Below, in pieces: positions 25,807-34,633 of a DNA stretch of 64,000 nucleotides (the first letter of the stretch is position 1; each line of letters opens with the position of its first letter). Location of the stretch: NCBI RefSeq assembly GCF_029760935.1, contig NZ_CP121684.1:1178001-1242000 (forward strand), read 5' to 3'. The notes under the pieces are model-generated. The model ran no database searches. It was not told the origin of the DNA and worked only from the letters and a program-made list of their open reading frames with translations. The stretch is from Lysinibacter sp. HNR. Lineage in GTDB: Bacteria; Actinomycetota; Actinomycetes; Actinomycetales; Microbacteriaceae. The position numbers were made by a program, and so were the translations under genes.

Positions 25807-27042
25807 GTGAAAATTCTCCGACAGGGAGTGCACCGTGAGATTTCTACGGAAAAGGAAGGTCGTTCGCCGCAGCATGCGCGTTCTACCGGGCGACGTAAGC
25901 GCGTCATCCTCTGGGTAGTAAGTACCGTGACGGTTGTGCTGTTTGCCTTTGCCGGATCGGCTGCCTGGGCGTATTTTCAGGTGATGGGGAATATCAAGGA
26001 AAACGTGGTGGCTCGTCCGGGAAAGACGGAGGAACCAGTCAAAATTCCTACCTGGGACGGGGCCGTTAACCTTCTTGTGATGGGTACGGATTCACGTCTT
26101 GGGCAAATAACCGGTGACTATGGAGACACTGGCGAGAGCGCTCGTGCCGATGTGATGATGGTGTTGCATATTTCTGCAGATCATAAGAACGCTACACTGG
26201 TGAGTGTTCCTCGCGATACCATGGCCGCAACCCCGCAGTGTACAAACACGGAGGGACAGGTGGTTCCCGCCAAGAGTGTGACGCAGCTTAACGGGGTTCT
26301 TGATGACGGACCCTACTGCATGATGGCCGCGGTTTCTCAGCTCACAGGGTTGCAACTAGACCATTTTATTGTGGTTGATTTTGACGGTGTTGTGAACATT
26401 ACGCAGGCTATCGGAGGTGTTGACGTGTGTGTGACGGAGCCCGTGAACGATCCGTATTCCGGCTTGAACATCAGTGCGGGTGAACACAACCTGGCCGGCG
26501 CTGAGGCTCTGGCCTTTCTGCGGACCAGACACGGCTTTGGTGATGGAAGTGATCTTACGCGTATCAGCGCTCAACAGGTATTCCTTTCTGCGCTTGCCCG
26601 GAAAATAAAGAGTTCTGATGTTCTTACCAACCCGGTAGCGCTGTACGGATTGGTGAACTCTGTTTCTCAAAGTTTTAGTGTGGATGAGGCGCTGGGAAAT
26701 TCGCAGAGCCTAGTGGGGCTCGCCTCCACCCTGGCAACAACGGATCTTGGGTCAATGGTGATGATTCAGCTTCCTGTGGAGGAGTATCCGGCTGACCAGA
26801 ATCGAGTCCAACCGGTGAAAACCTTGGTCACGCAGCTGTTTGATGCGTTAAAGTCGGATGTTCCCGTGGTGCTTGCCGATGGTGCACCCACTCAGGATGC
26901 CGCTGTCCCGGGAGAGGCTCCCTCACCCCCTACGTCGGCTGAGACTCCCTCGCCTACGGAGTCTGCCACTCCCACACCCTCCACCGAGTTGCCGTCATCG
27001 GTGAAGGGACAGGTTGCCTCAAAGGTGACCTGCGCTCGCTAA
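25807..27042 (+). CDS. LytR-CpsA-Psr (LCP) family wall-polymer ligase
   Basis: 411 residues: cytoplasmic basic N-terminus, transmembrane helix (~34-56), LCP domain (~85-300) and a Pro/Thr/Ser/Glu-rich tail. LCP enzymes attach teichoic-acid-like or arabinogalactan polymers to peptidoglycan outside the membrane. Visible motifs are LLVMGTDSR, RADVMMVLHI, TLVSVPRDT and the catalytic-arginine segment ALAFLRTRHGFGDGSDLTR (given in parts: FLRTRHG, DLTR). GTG start preceded by TGAGGAG. It may act on the polymer produced by the locus at 1-6 kb, but this is inference. Confidence 0.92.
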   Translation: MKILRQGVHREISTEKEGRSPQHARSTGRRKRVILWVVSTVTVVLFAFAGSAAWAYFQVMGNIKENVVARPGKTEEPVKIPTWDGAVNLLVMGTDSRLGQITGDYGDTGESARADVMMVLHISADHKNATLVSVPRDTMAATPQCTNTEGQVVPAKSVTQLNGVLDDGPYCMMAAVSQLTGLQLDHFIVVDFDGVVNITQAIGGVDVCVTEPVNDPYSGLNISAGEHNLAGAEALAFLRTRHGFGDGSDLTRISAQQVFLSALARKIKSSDVLTNPVALYGLVNSVSQSFSVDEALGNSQSLVGLASTLATTDLGSMVMIQLPVEEYPADQNRVQPVKTLVTQLFDALKSDVPVVLADGAPTQDAAVPGEAPSPPTSAETPSPTESATPTPSTELPSSVKGQVASKVTCAR

Positions 27043-27081
27043 CCTTTCAGGGGGGGGCTGCTCCACCCAGACATAAACCCC

Positions 27082-28281
27082 TCAGGCACCGTCAGACAGT
27101 GTCGCCTGGTCTTTTGCTTCTGAACGGGGTGATGTCTTTGCGTCTTGCGCGGGGAAGATTACCTTTTGCACGATAATAATGGTCGAGGCGGCAAAGGGTA
27201 TCGCAACGAGGGCACCGAGTACTCCGCCAATCGCACCTCCCGCAACGGCCGCGATAACAACCAGTGAGCCAGGGACAGCAACTGCTCGATTCATAATCCG
27301 TGGGCTGAGTATGTATGCCTCAATCTGCATGTAGATGATGTAGTAGATAGCCGCGGTAAGCGCTGTGAGCGGTGAGGCAAAGAGACAGATCAGGCTGATG
27401 ACAACAGCTCCCGAGATTGTTCCTACCAGGGGAATAAGGGAAGCGATGAAAGCCATGAATGCAAGAAGAACGGGTAGAGGTGCCCCGATGATGCTCAGGA
27501 AGATAAAGCTGAGTACACCGTTGACGAGGGCCAGACTTACCTGTCCCACGACATAGCGCCCCACGGCCTGAGTGATCTCCTCGCTCACCTGAATGAATTG
27601 GGGGCGCTTTTTTGCCGGTACAAAACGGTATGAAACCTTCTTGATTGAGCGCAGGGAGGCAAGGAAATAGAGGGTGAGAATCATCACGATAATAGAACCG
27701 GTAAGGCCGCCTGCCACTCCGGCCCCTACCTCGAGAATTCCGCCGCCGACATTGAGCAGATTATTAGGGTTGCTCACAAAATCTTTGACGCTTTGAATTG
27801 CCGCGTCGACGTCAAGGAGCGTGCCAAATTGATTCTGGAAATCTTGGAGCCACTGACTATTACTGACATTGTTGATTATTGTGGGAAAGTCCGCAAAGAG
27901 TTTGGTGGTCTGCTGAACAATGATGGGAATTACGGCGAGCATGAGACCCGCAAAGGCGAGTAGCACCGCGATTACCACCGTGCCAATGGCTAGCCCGCGC
28001 GGCATTTTTTGTTCGAGCCAGGACACAAGGGGGTCGAGTCCGAGTGAAAGGAAGAGAGCGATCCCGATGTAAACCAGAACGGTTCCCAGCTGAGAGACGA
28101 TACTGCCGATGAGTATCGCCACCAGAACACCGAGACCCCCAACCAGGCCAATACGGAACGCATTGATGTGTAGTGTGGGGGGAGCGGCAGCGCTGTTTGG
28201 TGTGCCAAAGTTGGAGGCGTTTGTGTGGGCGGGAGTGGGGGAGGTATTTTTTGGTGATGTACGCTTTTTCATAGTCCTCAT
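27082..28281 (-). CDS. AI-2E family transporter (PerM/YdiK-like)
   Basis: 399 residues with about eight membrane helices; the family features FLSLGLDPLVSWLE, the central hydrophilic segment (~130-190), and the conserved LVGTISGAVVISLICLF and GGVLGALVAIPFAAS, cited in parts, are recognisable. Family members are reported to export the AI-2 signal or to act as Na+(Li+)/H+ antiporters, so the substrate is open. The start at 28281 lacks a clear ribosome-binding site; ATG 28272 three codons later is equally possible. The N-terminal ~45 residues are Pro/Thr/Ser-rich. Confidence 0.87.
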   Translation of the reverse strand: MRTMKKRTSPKNTSPTPAHTNASNFGTPNSAAAPPTLHINAFRIGLVGGLGVLVAILIGSIVSQLGTVLVYIGIALFLSLGLDPLVSWLEQKMPRGLAIGTVVIAVLLAFAGLMLAVIPIIVQQTTKLFADFPTIINNVSNSQWLQDFQNQFGTLLDVDAAIQSVKDFVSNPNNLLNVGGGILEVGAGVAGGLTGSIIVMILTLYFLASLRSIKKVSYRFVPAKKRPQFIQVSEEITQAVGRYVVGQVSLALVNGVLSFIFLSIIGAPLPVLLAFMAFIASLIPLVGTISGAVVISLICLFASPLTALTAAIYYIIYMQIEAYILSPRIMNRAVAVPGSLVVIAAVAGGAIGGVLGALVAIPFAASTIIIVQKVIFPAQDAKTSPRSEAKDQATLSDGA

Positions 28282-28365
28282 TCTGTGTGTGCCCTATTAG
28301 GTTCTGAAACGTTGGTGGTGCGGTGTTGGATAACGTGAAGGTCGCTTTGACGTAGGTCTTTGGTG

Positions 28366-28713
28366 TTAGTTGAATCCTGCTACTACGTTGGCAAAGGGAA
28401 TGAGCAGCCAGGGCAACAAAACGATGATGAGCACTATAGCTCCGATAATGGCTCCCGCCGCAGAGGCCCCCGCGCCGCCGAGCGTTTTATCCTGCTGCAA
28501 CTGCTTGCGAGAGACGAGTCCAAGGACAACCCCCGTGCTCGAGAGGAGGATGGGGACAAGCGCGATGTCGCCGATGAAAAAAGCGCTGAAGGCACCCAGA
28601 AGCGCTGCGGTAGCAGCAGTAATTGCGGTTCCAGAATAGCGGGTTGGTGAACCTGCGGTTTTGTTGGTGCGTTGTGACTGACGGTGCTGTGGCTGGTCGG
28701 GTAGATTGCTCAT
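28366..28713 (-). CDS. Small two- to three-helix membrane protein (DUF4190-like)
   Basis: 115 residues. A polar N-terminus (~28 residues) precedes hydrophobic segments at ~35-66 and a final Gly/Ala/Ile-rich helix (GAGASAAGAIIGAIVLIIVLL). The RKQLQQDKTLGGAG connector between helices resembles the DUF4190 type of actinobacterial membrane protein. ATG at 28711-28713 is preceded by AAGGAAA; the open frame continues upstream over the S4-protein gene without family support. Function unknown. Confidence 0.65.
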   Translation of the reverse strand: MSNLPDQPQHRQSQRTNKTAGSPTRYSGTAITAATAALLGAFSAFFIGDIALVPILLSSTGVVLGLVSRKQLQQDKTLGGAGASAAGAIIGAIVLIIVLLPWLLIPFANVVAGFN

Positions 28714-28732
28714 TGGTTTCCTTCGTCTTTTA

Positions 28733-29149
28733 CTACCGATCTGGTGTTGGGCTGCTCCACGGGACGTGAGCTTCGGAACTTCGACCGCGTAGTTTTTCGA
28801 GTTCCCGGCGCTCACGTTTGGTGGGGCGCCCCGCACCGCGATCACGAATCGGTACGGACGGTCTCTCCTCCAGCGCAAGGGGTGGTGGAGTGAGATCTTC
28901 AAAGCAGGTCGCTGCTTCCGACGGGCTCGTGCGTTTGGTGATGATTTTTTGTACCACGAGGATACGATCAAAGCCACGAATTCGAACTTTTACCGTATCC
29001 CCGACCCTGACAGTTTGGGCGGCTTTAACTCGGTTCTCGTTTACTCGAACGTGACCGGCTCGGCACGCTGTTGTGGCCTGTGAACGAGTCTTGGTGGCTC
29101 GCACAGCCCATATCCAACTGTCGACACGAGCCGAGGTGGGTGAGGTCAT
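28733..29149 (-). CDS. S4-domain RNA-binding protein (Hsp15-like)
   Basis: 138 residues. An N-terminal S4 RNA-binding domain is visible: RVDSWIWAVRATKTRSQA, GHVRVNENRVKAAQTVRVGD, TVKVRIRG, cited in short blocks. The C-terminus has GRPTKRERRELEKLR, common to this family in actinobacteria. Homologues (Hsp15/HslR) bind nascent-chain-bearing 50S subunits and help recycle stalled ribosomes. It ends 19 bases before the small membrane protein gene start. Confidence 0.9.
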   Translation of the reverse strand: MTSPTSARVDSWIWAVRATKTRSQATTACRAGHVRVNENRVKAAQTVRVGDTVKVRIRGFDRILVVQKIITKRTSPSEAATCFEDLTPPPLALEERPSVPIRDRGAGRPTKRERRELEKLRGRSSEAHVPWSSPTPDR

Positions 29150-29260
29150 GGCTCGATTCTATCGTCCCGTGTGGGGACAACCTCTCCGAATTCTATTGCT
29201 CGCGAAAACGTTAGTGTGAGAGCATTAACGCTGAGCCAAGGATATGGGAGCCAGAAGCGT

Positions 29261-30106
29261 ATGATCACCTTTGACGGGGTTACCAAAAAATTTGGATCCG
29301 GCCCCGCAGCCGTCGATAATTTTACTCTCGAGATTCCCTCACGAGCGACCACGGTTATTGTGGGGTCGTCCGGCAGCGGTAAAACCACCATCTTGCGGAT
29401 GATCAATAGACTTATCGAACCCACAAGCGGTGTCATCCGTATCGATGGCGATGATATTGCGGCTCTGAATCCCGTATCTTTGAGACGGAGCATCGGCTAT
29501 GTTATGCAAAATTTGGGGCTGCTTCCGCACCGGACGGTGGTGGACAATATTGCCACAGTTCTGTTGCTCACCGGCTCAAAGAGGGGCGAGGCGCGTTCGG
29601 CGGCCCGTGACCTGATGAACACCGTGGGTCTTGATCCTTCATTCGCGGACCGTTATCCCGCCCAGCTATCCGGCGGTCAGCAGCAGCGTGTTGGTGTGGC
29701 CCGCGGTTTGGCAGCCAACCCTAATATTCTTCTTATGGATGAACCCTTTGGTGCTGTGGATCCTCTTGTCCGCTCCGAGCTACAACAGGAGCTTCTCCGT
29801 ATCCAGAGGGACCTGGCCAAGACCATCGTGTTCATCACTCACGATATCGAAGAGGCTCTGCTCCTCGGTGACTACGTCGTGATTTTGAAAAAAGGTGGTC
29901 ACATCGCGCAGCGTGGAACCCCCGCCGAAATCATGGCTCGTCCCGTTGACGATTTTGTTGCAAGTTTTGTGGGGGTAGATCGGGGAAAACGATCACTTAG
30001 CGTGCGTCGGATGGGTGACAAACAGATCGTTGTTGACGGTAATAATCGAGTGGTTGGAACGCTGGGGGAGGTGGTCTCCGGTGAACTGGGTAGTGCAGAA
30101 CGGTGA
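29261..30106 (+). CDS. Osmoprotectant (glycine betaine/choline) ABC importer ATPase
   Basis: 281 residues. Walker A GSSGSGKTT at 35-43, signature LSGGQQQR, Walker B ILLMDEPFGAVD and switch ITHDIEEAL mark an ABC importer ATPase of the ProV/OpuCA class. There is no complete tandem CBS domain, only a short C-terminal tail. ATG 29261 starts the family domain; the open frame extends upstream to 29171 without match. It is the first gene of a four-gene unit ATPase-permease-permease-binding protein and overlaps the next gene by 26 bases. Confidence 0.92.
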   Translation: MITFDGVTKKFGSGPAAVDNFTLEIPSRATTVIVGSSGSGKTTILRMINRLIEPTSGVIRIDGDDIAALNPVSLRRSIGYVMQNLGLLPHRTVVDNIATVLLLTGSKRGEARSAARDLMNTVGLDPSFADRYPAQLSGGQQQRVGVARGLAANPNILLMDEPFGAVDPLVRSELQQELLRIQRDLAKTIVFITHDIEEALLLGDYVVILKKGGHIAQRGTPAEIMARPVDDFVASFVGVDRGKRSLSVRRMGDKQIVVDGNNRVVGTLGEVVSGELGSAER

Positions 30107-30722
30107 GCAGATCTGGCGGCTCACGCTTGATCATCTGGCGCTGAGTGTCCCGCCCATTATCGCGGGGCTTATTATCGCTCTTCCCCTCGGCTGGATTGCT
30201 CACCGCTATCGTCTTTCACGCAGCGTGCTCATGGTTGTGAGCGGCTTGCTCTACACCATTCCGTCGCTGCCTCTTTTTATTATGCTCCCGACACTTCTGG
30301 GGACGCGGATTCTTGATCCCCTCAACGTTGTTGTTGCGTTGACTATGTACGCTGTGGCCCTGCTATTGCGAACTGTTGCTGAAGCGTTTGACTCCGTCTC
30401 CGACGACGTGAGACAGTCTTCTGTGGCCCTGGGGTATTCCCCCGTGCAGCGGGTATTACGGGTGGAGCTTCCCCTAGCAATTCCCGTTATTATTGCTGGG
30501 CTTCGGGTGGTATCCGCGAGTACAGTAAGTCTGGTCACGGTGGGGTCAGTGATCGGAGTTTCGAGCCTCGGGTATTTTTTTATGAACGGGTTTCAACGAA
30601 GCTTCCCCACCGAGGTTCTGGTGGGTATTGTGGGGACCCTGTTGATTGCCGCGGTTCTTGATACGGCGATTGTTATCGTGGGACGTTTTCTTGTTCCGTG
30701 GAGCAGGGCGGTGACGGTGTAG
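30081..30722 (+). CDS. Osmoprotectant ABC importer permease 1
   Basis: 213 residues, about five membrane helices. The permease loop SVALGYSPVQRVLRVELPLAIP, cited in parts as VALGYSP and VELPLAIPVI, is the EAA motif contacting the ATPase, and GLLYTIPSLPLFIMLP is typical of ProW/OpuCB. GTG at 30081 with GGGGGAGG upstream is the best start; the stop TAG directly precedes the next ATG. Confidence 0.92.
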   Translation: MNWVVQNGEQIWRLTLDHLALSVPPIIAGLIIALPLGWIAHRYRLSRSVLMVVSGLLYTIPSLPLFIMLPTLLGTRILDPLNVVVALTMYAVALLLRTVAEAFDSVSDDVRQSSVALGYSPVQRVLRVELPLAIPVIIAGLRVVSASTVSLVTVGSVIGVSSLGYFFMNGFQRSFPTEVLVGIVGTLLIAAVLDTAIVIVGRFLVPWSRAVTV

Positions 30723-31436
30723 ATGGAGTACGTCTGGCAGGCTCTCGCTTGGATACCTGAGCATCTCTACGGTAGCGACGGGGTGATAGAGCGTGTTTAT
30801 CAACATCTGCTCTATACCCTGCTGAGCGTTGTGATTGCCGCTGTCATTGCTATTCCCCTGGGGATTTACATTGGTCATACGGGACGCATGCGTTTTGTTG
30901 CCACCAGTGTGACGGGGGCAATGCGGGCGTTACCCACCCTGGGGTTGGTTGCTCTCTTTGGCCTCTATCTTGGTGCCGGGCTTGCCGCGCCCATTGCGGC
31001 GGTCTCCCTTCTGGCGATTCCTCCGCTCCTTGCGGGAGCATATGCGGGGGTCGAGTCAATCGAGAAACAAACCATTACCGCAGCCAGAGCGCAGGGGATG
31101 ACTGCGTGGCAGATTGTCAGGGGGGTCGAGATACCGTTAGCTCTACCCCTGCTCTGGGGAGGACTAAGGTCTGCTGTGCTTCAGGTGATCGCCACCGTCA
31201 CGGTTGCTGCGTATCTCCCCCTTGGGGGCCTTGGTCGCTTTATCTTTGACGGATTGCCCGTGCGGAACTACCCAGAAATGCTTGCGGGGTCGATACTGGT
31301 TATTGTGCTTGCTCTTGTCTGTGATGGAATTCTTGTCGTGGCATACGCGTTGTTTCAGCCACAGGGGGTAGCGGTGGCACTCGCAAATGATTCGCGTAAG
31401 CGGCGGCGAAATGATCGTAAAGTAGCCGTGGGCTGA
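30723..31436 (+). CDS. Osmoprotectant ABC importer permease 2
   Basis: 237 residues, five to six membrane helices, with MRALPTLGLVALFGLYLG and the EAA loop AARAQGMTAWQIVRGVEIPLA, cited in parts. It is of the OpuCD/ProW type and pairs with the preceding permease to form a heterodimeric channel. Its ATG follows the stop of the upstream gene with no gap. The C-terminus is basic (RKRRRNDRK). Confidence 0.92.
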   Translation: MEYVWQALAWIPEHLYGSDGVIERVYQHLLYTLLSVVIAAVIAIPLGIYIGHTGRMRFVATSVTGAMRALPTLGLVALFGLYLGAGLAAPIAAVSLLAIPPLLAGAYAGVESIEKQTITAARAQGMTAWQIVRGVEIPLALPLLWGGLRSAVLQVIATVTVAAYLPLGGLGRFIFDGLPVRNYPEMLAGSILVIVLALVCDGILVVAYALFQPQGVAVALANDSRKRRRNDRKVAVG

Positions 31437-31466
31437 AGGGCATCCAAATCTAGGAGAGGGAAAAAA

Positions 31467-32414
31467 TTGAGAATACGAGCGCTGTTGAACGGTCGTCGCC
31501 CACACATCGGGTTGGCGTCTATCGCGGCTATAGCCCTAGTACTCACGGCCTGCTCTTCGGGAGACCCCTTTGCCTCGAACTCTCCAGGGGTAGCAGAAAA
31601 CGAAACAATCACGGTTGGTTCTGCCGGGTTTGCCGAGTCCGAGATCATTGCGGAGATTTATGCTCAGGCCTTACAAGCGAAGGGCATAGAGGTAAAAAAG
31701 AACCTGAGTATTGGGCAGCGTGACGTGTACCTTGCGGCTCTCGCAGACGGTTCGATCGATCTTATCCCCGAGTACTCGGGCAATCTCCTGCAATTTTATG
31801 ATGCCGAAAGCACCGCCTCTTCAAGCGAAGAAGTTTACGCTGCTCTCGGTCAGGCCATTCCCGATGACCTTCTTGTGCTGCAGCAGGCCCGGGCAGAGGA
31901 CAAAGACTCCTATAATGTGACGACCGAGTTTGCAGCCGAGCACGACCTGAAAAGCCTCAGCGACCTTGCTGGGCTGGGGATCCCCCTTGTGGTGGGAGGA
32001 AATCCAGAGCTTCGGGAGAGGCCCTACGGTCCCGGTGGTCTCACCGAAGTTTACGGGGTTGCAAGCGACTTACTAAGCTTTCAGGCATACAACGATAGCG
32101 GAGGTCCGCTCACGGTGCGGGCTCTCATCGACGGCACGGTACAGCTAGCGGATATCTTTAGCACGGCTCCTGCCATCGCCGAGAATAAATTTGTCACGCT
32201 TGACGACCCAGAAAACATGATTCTCCCGCAGAACGTTCTCCCATTGATAAACAAGGGCAAGGCTGGCACAGATGTGGTGAAAGTTCTTAACGAGGTTTCA
32301 GCGCAGCTCACCACGGAGGATCTCATTGAGCTTAACTCACGTAATCAGGGCGAGGAGAAGGCCTCCCCGGCTGTCCTGGCTCGGGACTGGCTCGTAAAAA
32401 ACAACCTTGATTAG
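31467..32414 (+). CDS. Osmoprotectant ABC importer substrate-binding lipoprotein
   Basis: 315 residues. A lipoprotein signal (IAAIALVLTAC, lipobox LTAC) is followed by an OpuAC/OsmX-type binding domain beginning ITVGSAGFAESEIIAEIYAQAL, cited as GSAGFAESEI, with LIPEYSGNLLQFY conserved in choline/betaine-binding family members. TTG start with GGAGAGGG upstream. It would capture a quaternary ammonium compound outside the membrane and pass it to the two permeases. Last gene of the unit, followed by a strong terminator. Confidence 0.92.
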   Translation: MRIRALLNGRRPHIGLASIAAIALVLTACSSGDPFASNSPGVAENETITVGSAGFAESEIIAEIYAQALQAKGIEVKKNLSIGQRDVYLAALADGSIDLIPEYSGNLLQFYDAESTASSSEEVYAALGQAIPDDLLVLQQARAEDKDSYNVTTEFAAEHDLKSLSDLAGLGIPLVVGGNPELRERPYGPGGLTEVYGVASDLLSFQAYNDSGGPLTVRALIDGTVQLADIFSTAPAIAENKFVTLDDPENMILPQNVLPLINKGKAGTDVVKVLNEVSAQLTTEDLIELNSRNQGEEKASPAVLARDWLVKNNLD

Positions 32415-32444
32415 AGAATTAGACAAAATTGAGAGCGACAAAAA

Positions 32445-32482
32445 GAGCCTCTCTTGGGAGGTGTTTTTCCCAAGAGAGGCTC
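32445..32482. terminator. Perfect bidirectional intrinsic terminator
   Basis: GAGCCTCTCTTGGGA (32445-32459) and TCCCAAGAGAGGCTC (32468-32482) form a perfect 15-bp stem with an 8-base loop. A-tract 32440-32444 on the left and gatagTTTTatt on the right give U-tracts in both directions, serving the importer operon and dps. Confidence 0.88.
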
Positions 32483-32496
32483 GATAGTTTTATTGC

Positions 32497-32985
32497 TTAC
32501 TCACTGATGTGAGCGAAGAGGAACCAGCGGTCTTTATCGAGTCCCTGGGCGATGGCAATCGCAACGTCCTGGCTGACCAGATCAATATCATCCAGCTCAG
32601 TGACCGCGGTATTAACCGTGGCAATTGCCGTATCGAGCTGCGCGATCATCTCGCGGATGACAACATCGGCAGGCTGGAAACCCGCACTCAAATCTGCGGT
32701 TTTAGTTTTCTCGGCCACCGTGCGGATGCGTCCGTCGAGAGGTAGACCCAGCGCAATGATGCGTTCGGCTGCGAGGTCAGCAAATTCTTGGGCGTGCGAT
32801 ACGATGCTGTCGAGTAACTCGTGCACCGCGATAAAAGCTGTGCCCCGGATGTGCCAGTGTGCCTGCTTGGCGTTAACCGCGAGGGCGGTGAGCTCAACGA
32901 CCACAGGACTCAAGAACTGAGAAGTCCCCGAGGCTGCATCGGAGTTCGTGACCGCTTGGACTGTGGTGGGTGTTGCTTGTGTCAT
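32497..32985 (-). CDS. dps: Dps-family DNA-protection ferritin
   Basis: 162 residues. Ferroxidase-centre residues are readable: HWHIRG (43-48), His55-x3-Asp59 in VHELLDS and the AQEFADLAAERIIALG segment. Dps dodecamers oxidise Fe2+ with peroxide, store iron and can bind DNA under stress. ATG at 32983-32985 is preceded by GAAAGGA; the open frame extends upstream to 33063 but without family support. The gene is monocistronic, ending at the perfect terminator. Confidence 0.95.
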   Translation of the reverse strand: MTQATPTTVQAVTNSDAASGTSQFLSPVVVELTALAVNAKQAHWHIRGTAFIAVHELLDSIVSHAQEFADLAAERIIALGLPLDGRIRTVAEKTKTADLSAGFQPADVVIREMIAQLDTAIATVNTAVTELDDIDLVSQDVAIAIAQGLDKDRWFLFAHISE

Positions 32986-33110
32986 GCGAGTAGTCCTTTC
33001 GTAGCTGCTATCTACTACAACGCTACTCTTCCTGAAATAATTCGCAAGGAAGTTAAGGCTCATCTTATTGAAGCGTATGCTTACCTAATGTCTGGTTCGG
33101 GAGCCACAGT

Positions 33111-34535
33111 CTACCTGTGTGCTGGGCTGTATCGTGATTCCAGCATCGACTCTAATTGCTCCAGAGACTTTCCTTTTGTCTCGGGTAGAAAGAGGCACAC
33201 AAAGATGATTGCGATCAGTCCTATCCCACAAAAGATAAAAAATGTCCCCGAAATACCGAGCCTGTCCACCAGGAGCGGAAAGAAAAAACCCACAAGAAAA
33301 TTGGTGAGCCACAGAACTAGCCCGGCGAATCCAAACGCAAACCCGCGTATAGAGCCCGGAAAGATCTCGGAGAGCATAAGCCAGGTTACGGGTGAGATAG
33401 CACCCTGTTGGAAAAGCAGAAAAAGTATCGTGAGACACAGGATTGTGTAGGGCAGCGCCTCTGTTCCTGCAAAGAGCCGAGAAAAAAGACCAACCAGGAG
33501 GAGGGTCGTTGTTGTTCCACAGAGCCCGATAAGTAACAGCGGTCGACGACCAATCCTCCCCAGAAGCCAGATACCCACAAGCGTGGCAAGTACCGAGATA
33601 ATGCCGTTGGCAATCTGTCCGGTAAGAGCGGCCTGCGTGGAAAACCCGGATTCCTGCAGGATCACCACACCGTAGTACATGATCGAGTTGACCCCGGTCA
33701 GCTGTTGCACCATTGCGATTCCCAGGCCGATAAAAAACACTCGGCGAATCCAAGTGGAGCGCAGAGCTGCGAGCGGTGTTGCCGTTGTCTCTCGGTTCAG
33801 TCGTGTGTAGTGCGCTATCAGCTCAAACTCGTGCTGAACCTCGCTCTCGCTGCTTCGTACGCGACGAAGGGTCTCCAGAGCCTCCCGGAATCTCCCATGC
33901 ATCACAAGCCAGCGTGGACTTTCTGGAAGGGCGAGCATCCCCAGCCAGAGCGCGACGGCCGGGATAGATGCCACCATTAGCATGTATCTCCAGAGGTGAT
34001 CCGCCTCGGGAAAGACATAAGCAAAGACAGCGTTTACGGTAAACGCGAGGAGTTGCCCCGAAACAATCATGAGTTCGTTTTGGGTGACAAGACGTCCACG
34101 ACGCTGAGCGGGAGACACCTCGGCAAGATACAGCGGTACCGTTATGGATGCCCCGCCCACCGCAAGTCCGAGTACCAGGCGCGCAAGGATTAGGAGTTCA
34201 ACGCTGGGAGCGAGGGCGCAGCTAACGGCCCCCATAAAGAAGAGGATGGCTAACCAGAGGATTAACCTGCGCCGCCCTCTCTTATCGGCGATTCGACCCC
34301 CGACCAGGGAGCCGAGAGCAGCACCAAGCAGCAGCGAACTCGTGACTAAGCCCTCGGTGAGTGGGGTGAGCCCCAGGTTGGGTTTCATGAAGGGAAGGGC
34401 ACCCGAAATAACCCCGGTGTCGTACCCAAAGAGAAGACCGCCCAGAGAGGATATCGTTGTGATAATACGCAAAAAACGCGGGTCAGAAGCGCGACCATCC
34501 GACTTTTTGATAGTGAGTGGTGAGCCTTCCGTCAT
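33111..34535 (-). CDS. Sugar porter family MFS transporter
   Basis: 474 residues, 12 membrane helices, with the sugar-porter signatures GGLLFGYDTGVISGALP, GRIADKRGRR, PLYLAEVSPAQRRG, PESPRWLV and PETKGKSLEQLE. Such carriers take up hexoses, pentoses or inositol by proton symport. The ATG at 34533-34535 begins the family N-terminus; the frame is open further upstream. It lies 98 bases downstream of a GntR-type regulator gene on the same strand, a likely controller. Confidence 0.92.
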   Translation of the reverse strand: MTEGSPLTIKKSDGRASDPRFLRIITTISSLGGLLFGYDTGVISGALPFMKPNLGLTPLTEGLVTSSLLLGAALGSLVGGRIADKRGRRRLILWLAILFFMGAVSCALAPSVELLILARLVLGLAVGGASITVPLYLAEVSPAQRRGRLVTQNELMIVSGQLLAFTVNAVFAYVFPEADHLWRYMLMVASIPAVALWLGMLALPESPRWLVMHGRFREALETLRRVRSSESEVQHEFELIAHYTRLNRETTATPLAALRSTWIRRVFFIGLGIAMVQQLTGVNSIMYYGVVILQESGFSTQAALTGQIANGIISVLATLVGIWLLGRIGRRPLLLIGLCGTTTTLLLVGLFSRLFAGTEALPYTILCLTILFLLFQQGAISPVTWLMLSEIFPGSIRGFAFGFAGLVLWLTNFLVGFFFPLLVDRLGISGTFFIFCGIGLIAIIFVCLFLPETKGKSLEQLESMLESRYSPAHR

Positions 34536-34633
34536 CGCGAGCCTTGAGGTGCGATAGGTCCTTGAACAGACCGCACAGAGGCACAAGAGACAGCGCGTTC
34601 AGAGGGTGCTGCGATCATGGGTTTTGACACACG

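Noticed and set aside
33085-33753. 222-residue minus-strand open frame
   Set aside because: Shifted-frame shadow inside the sugar-porter gene.
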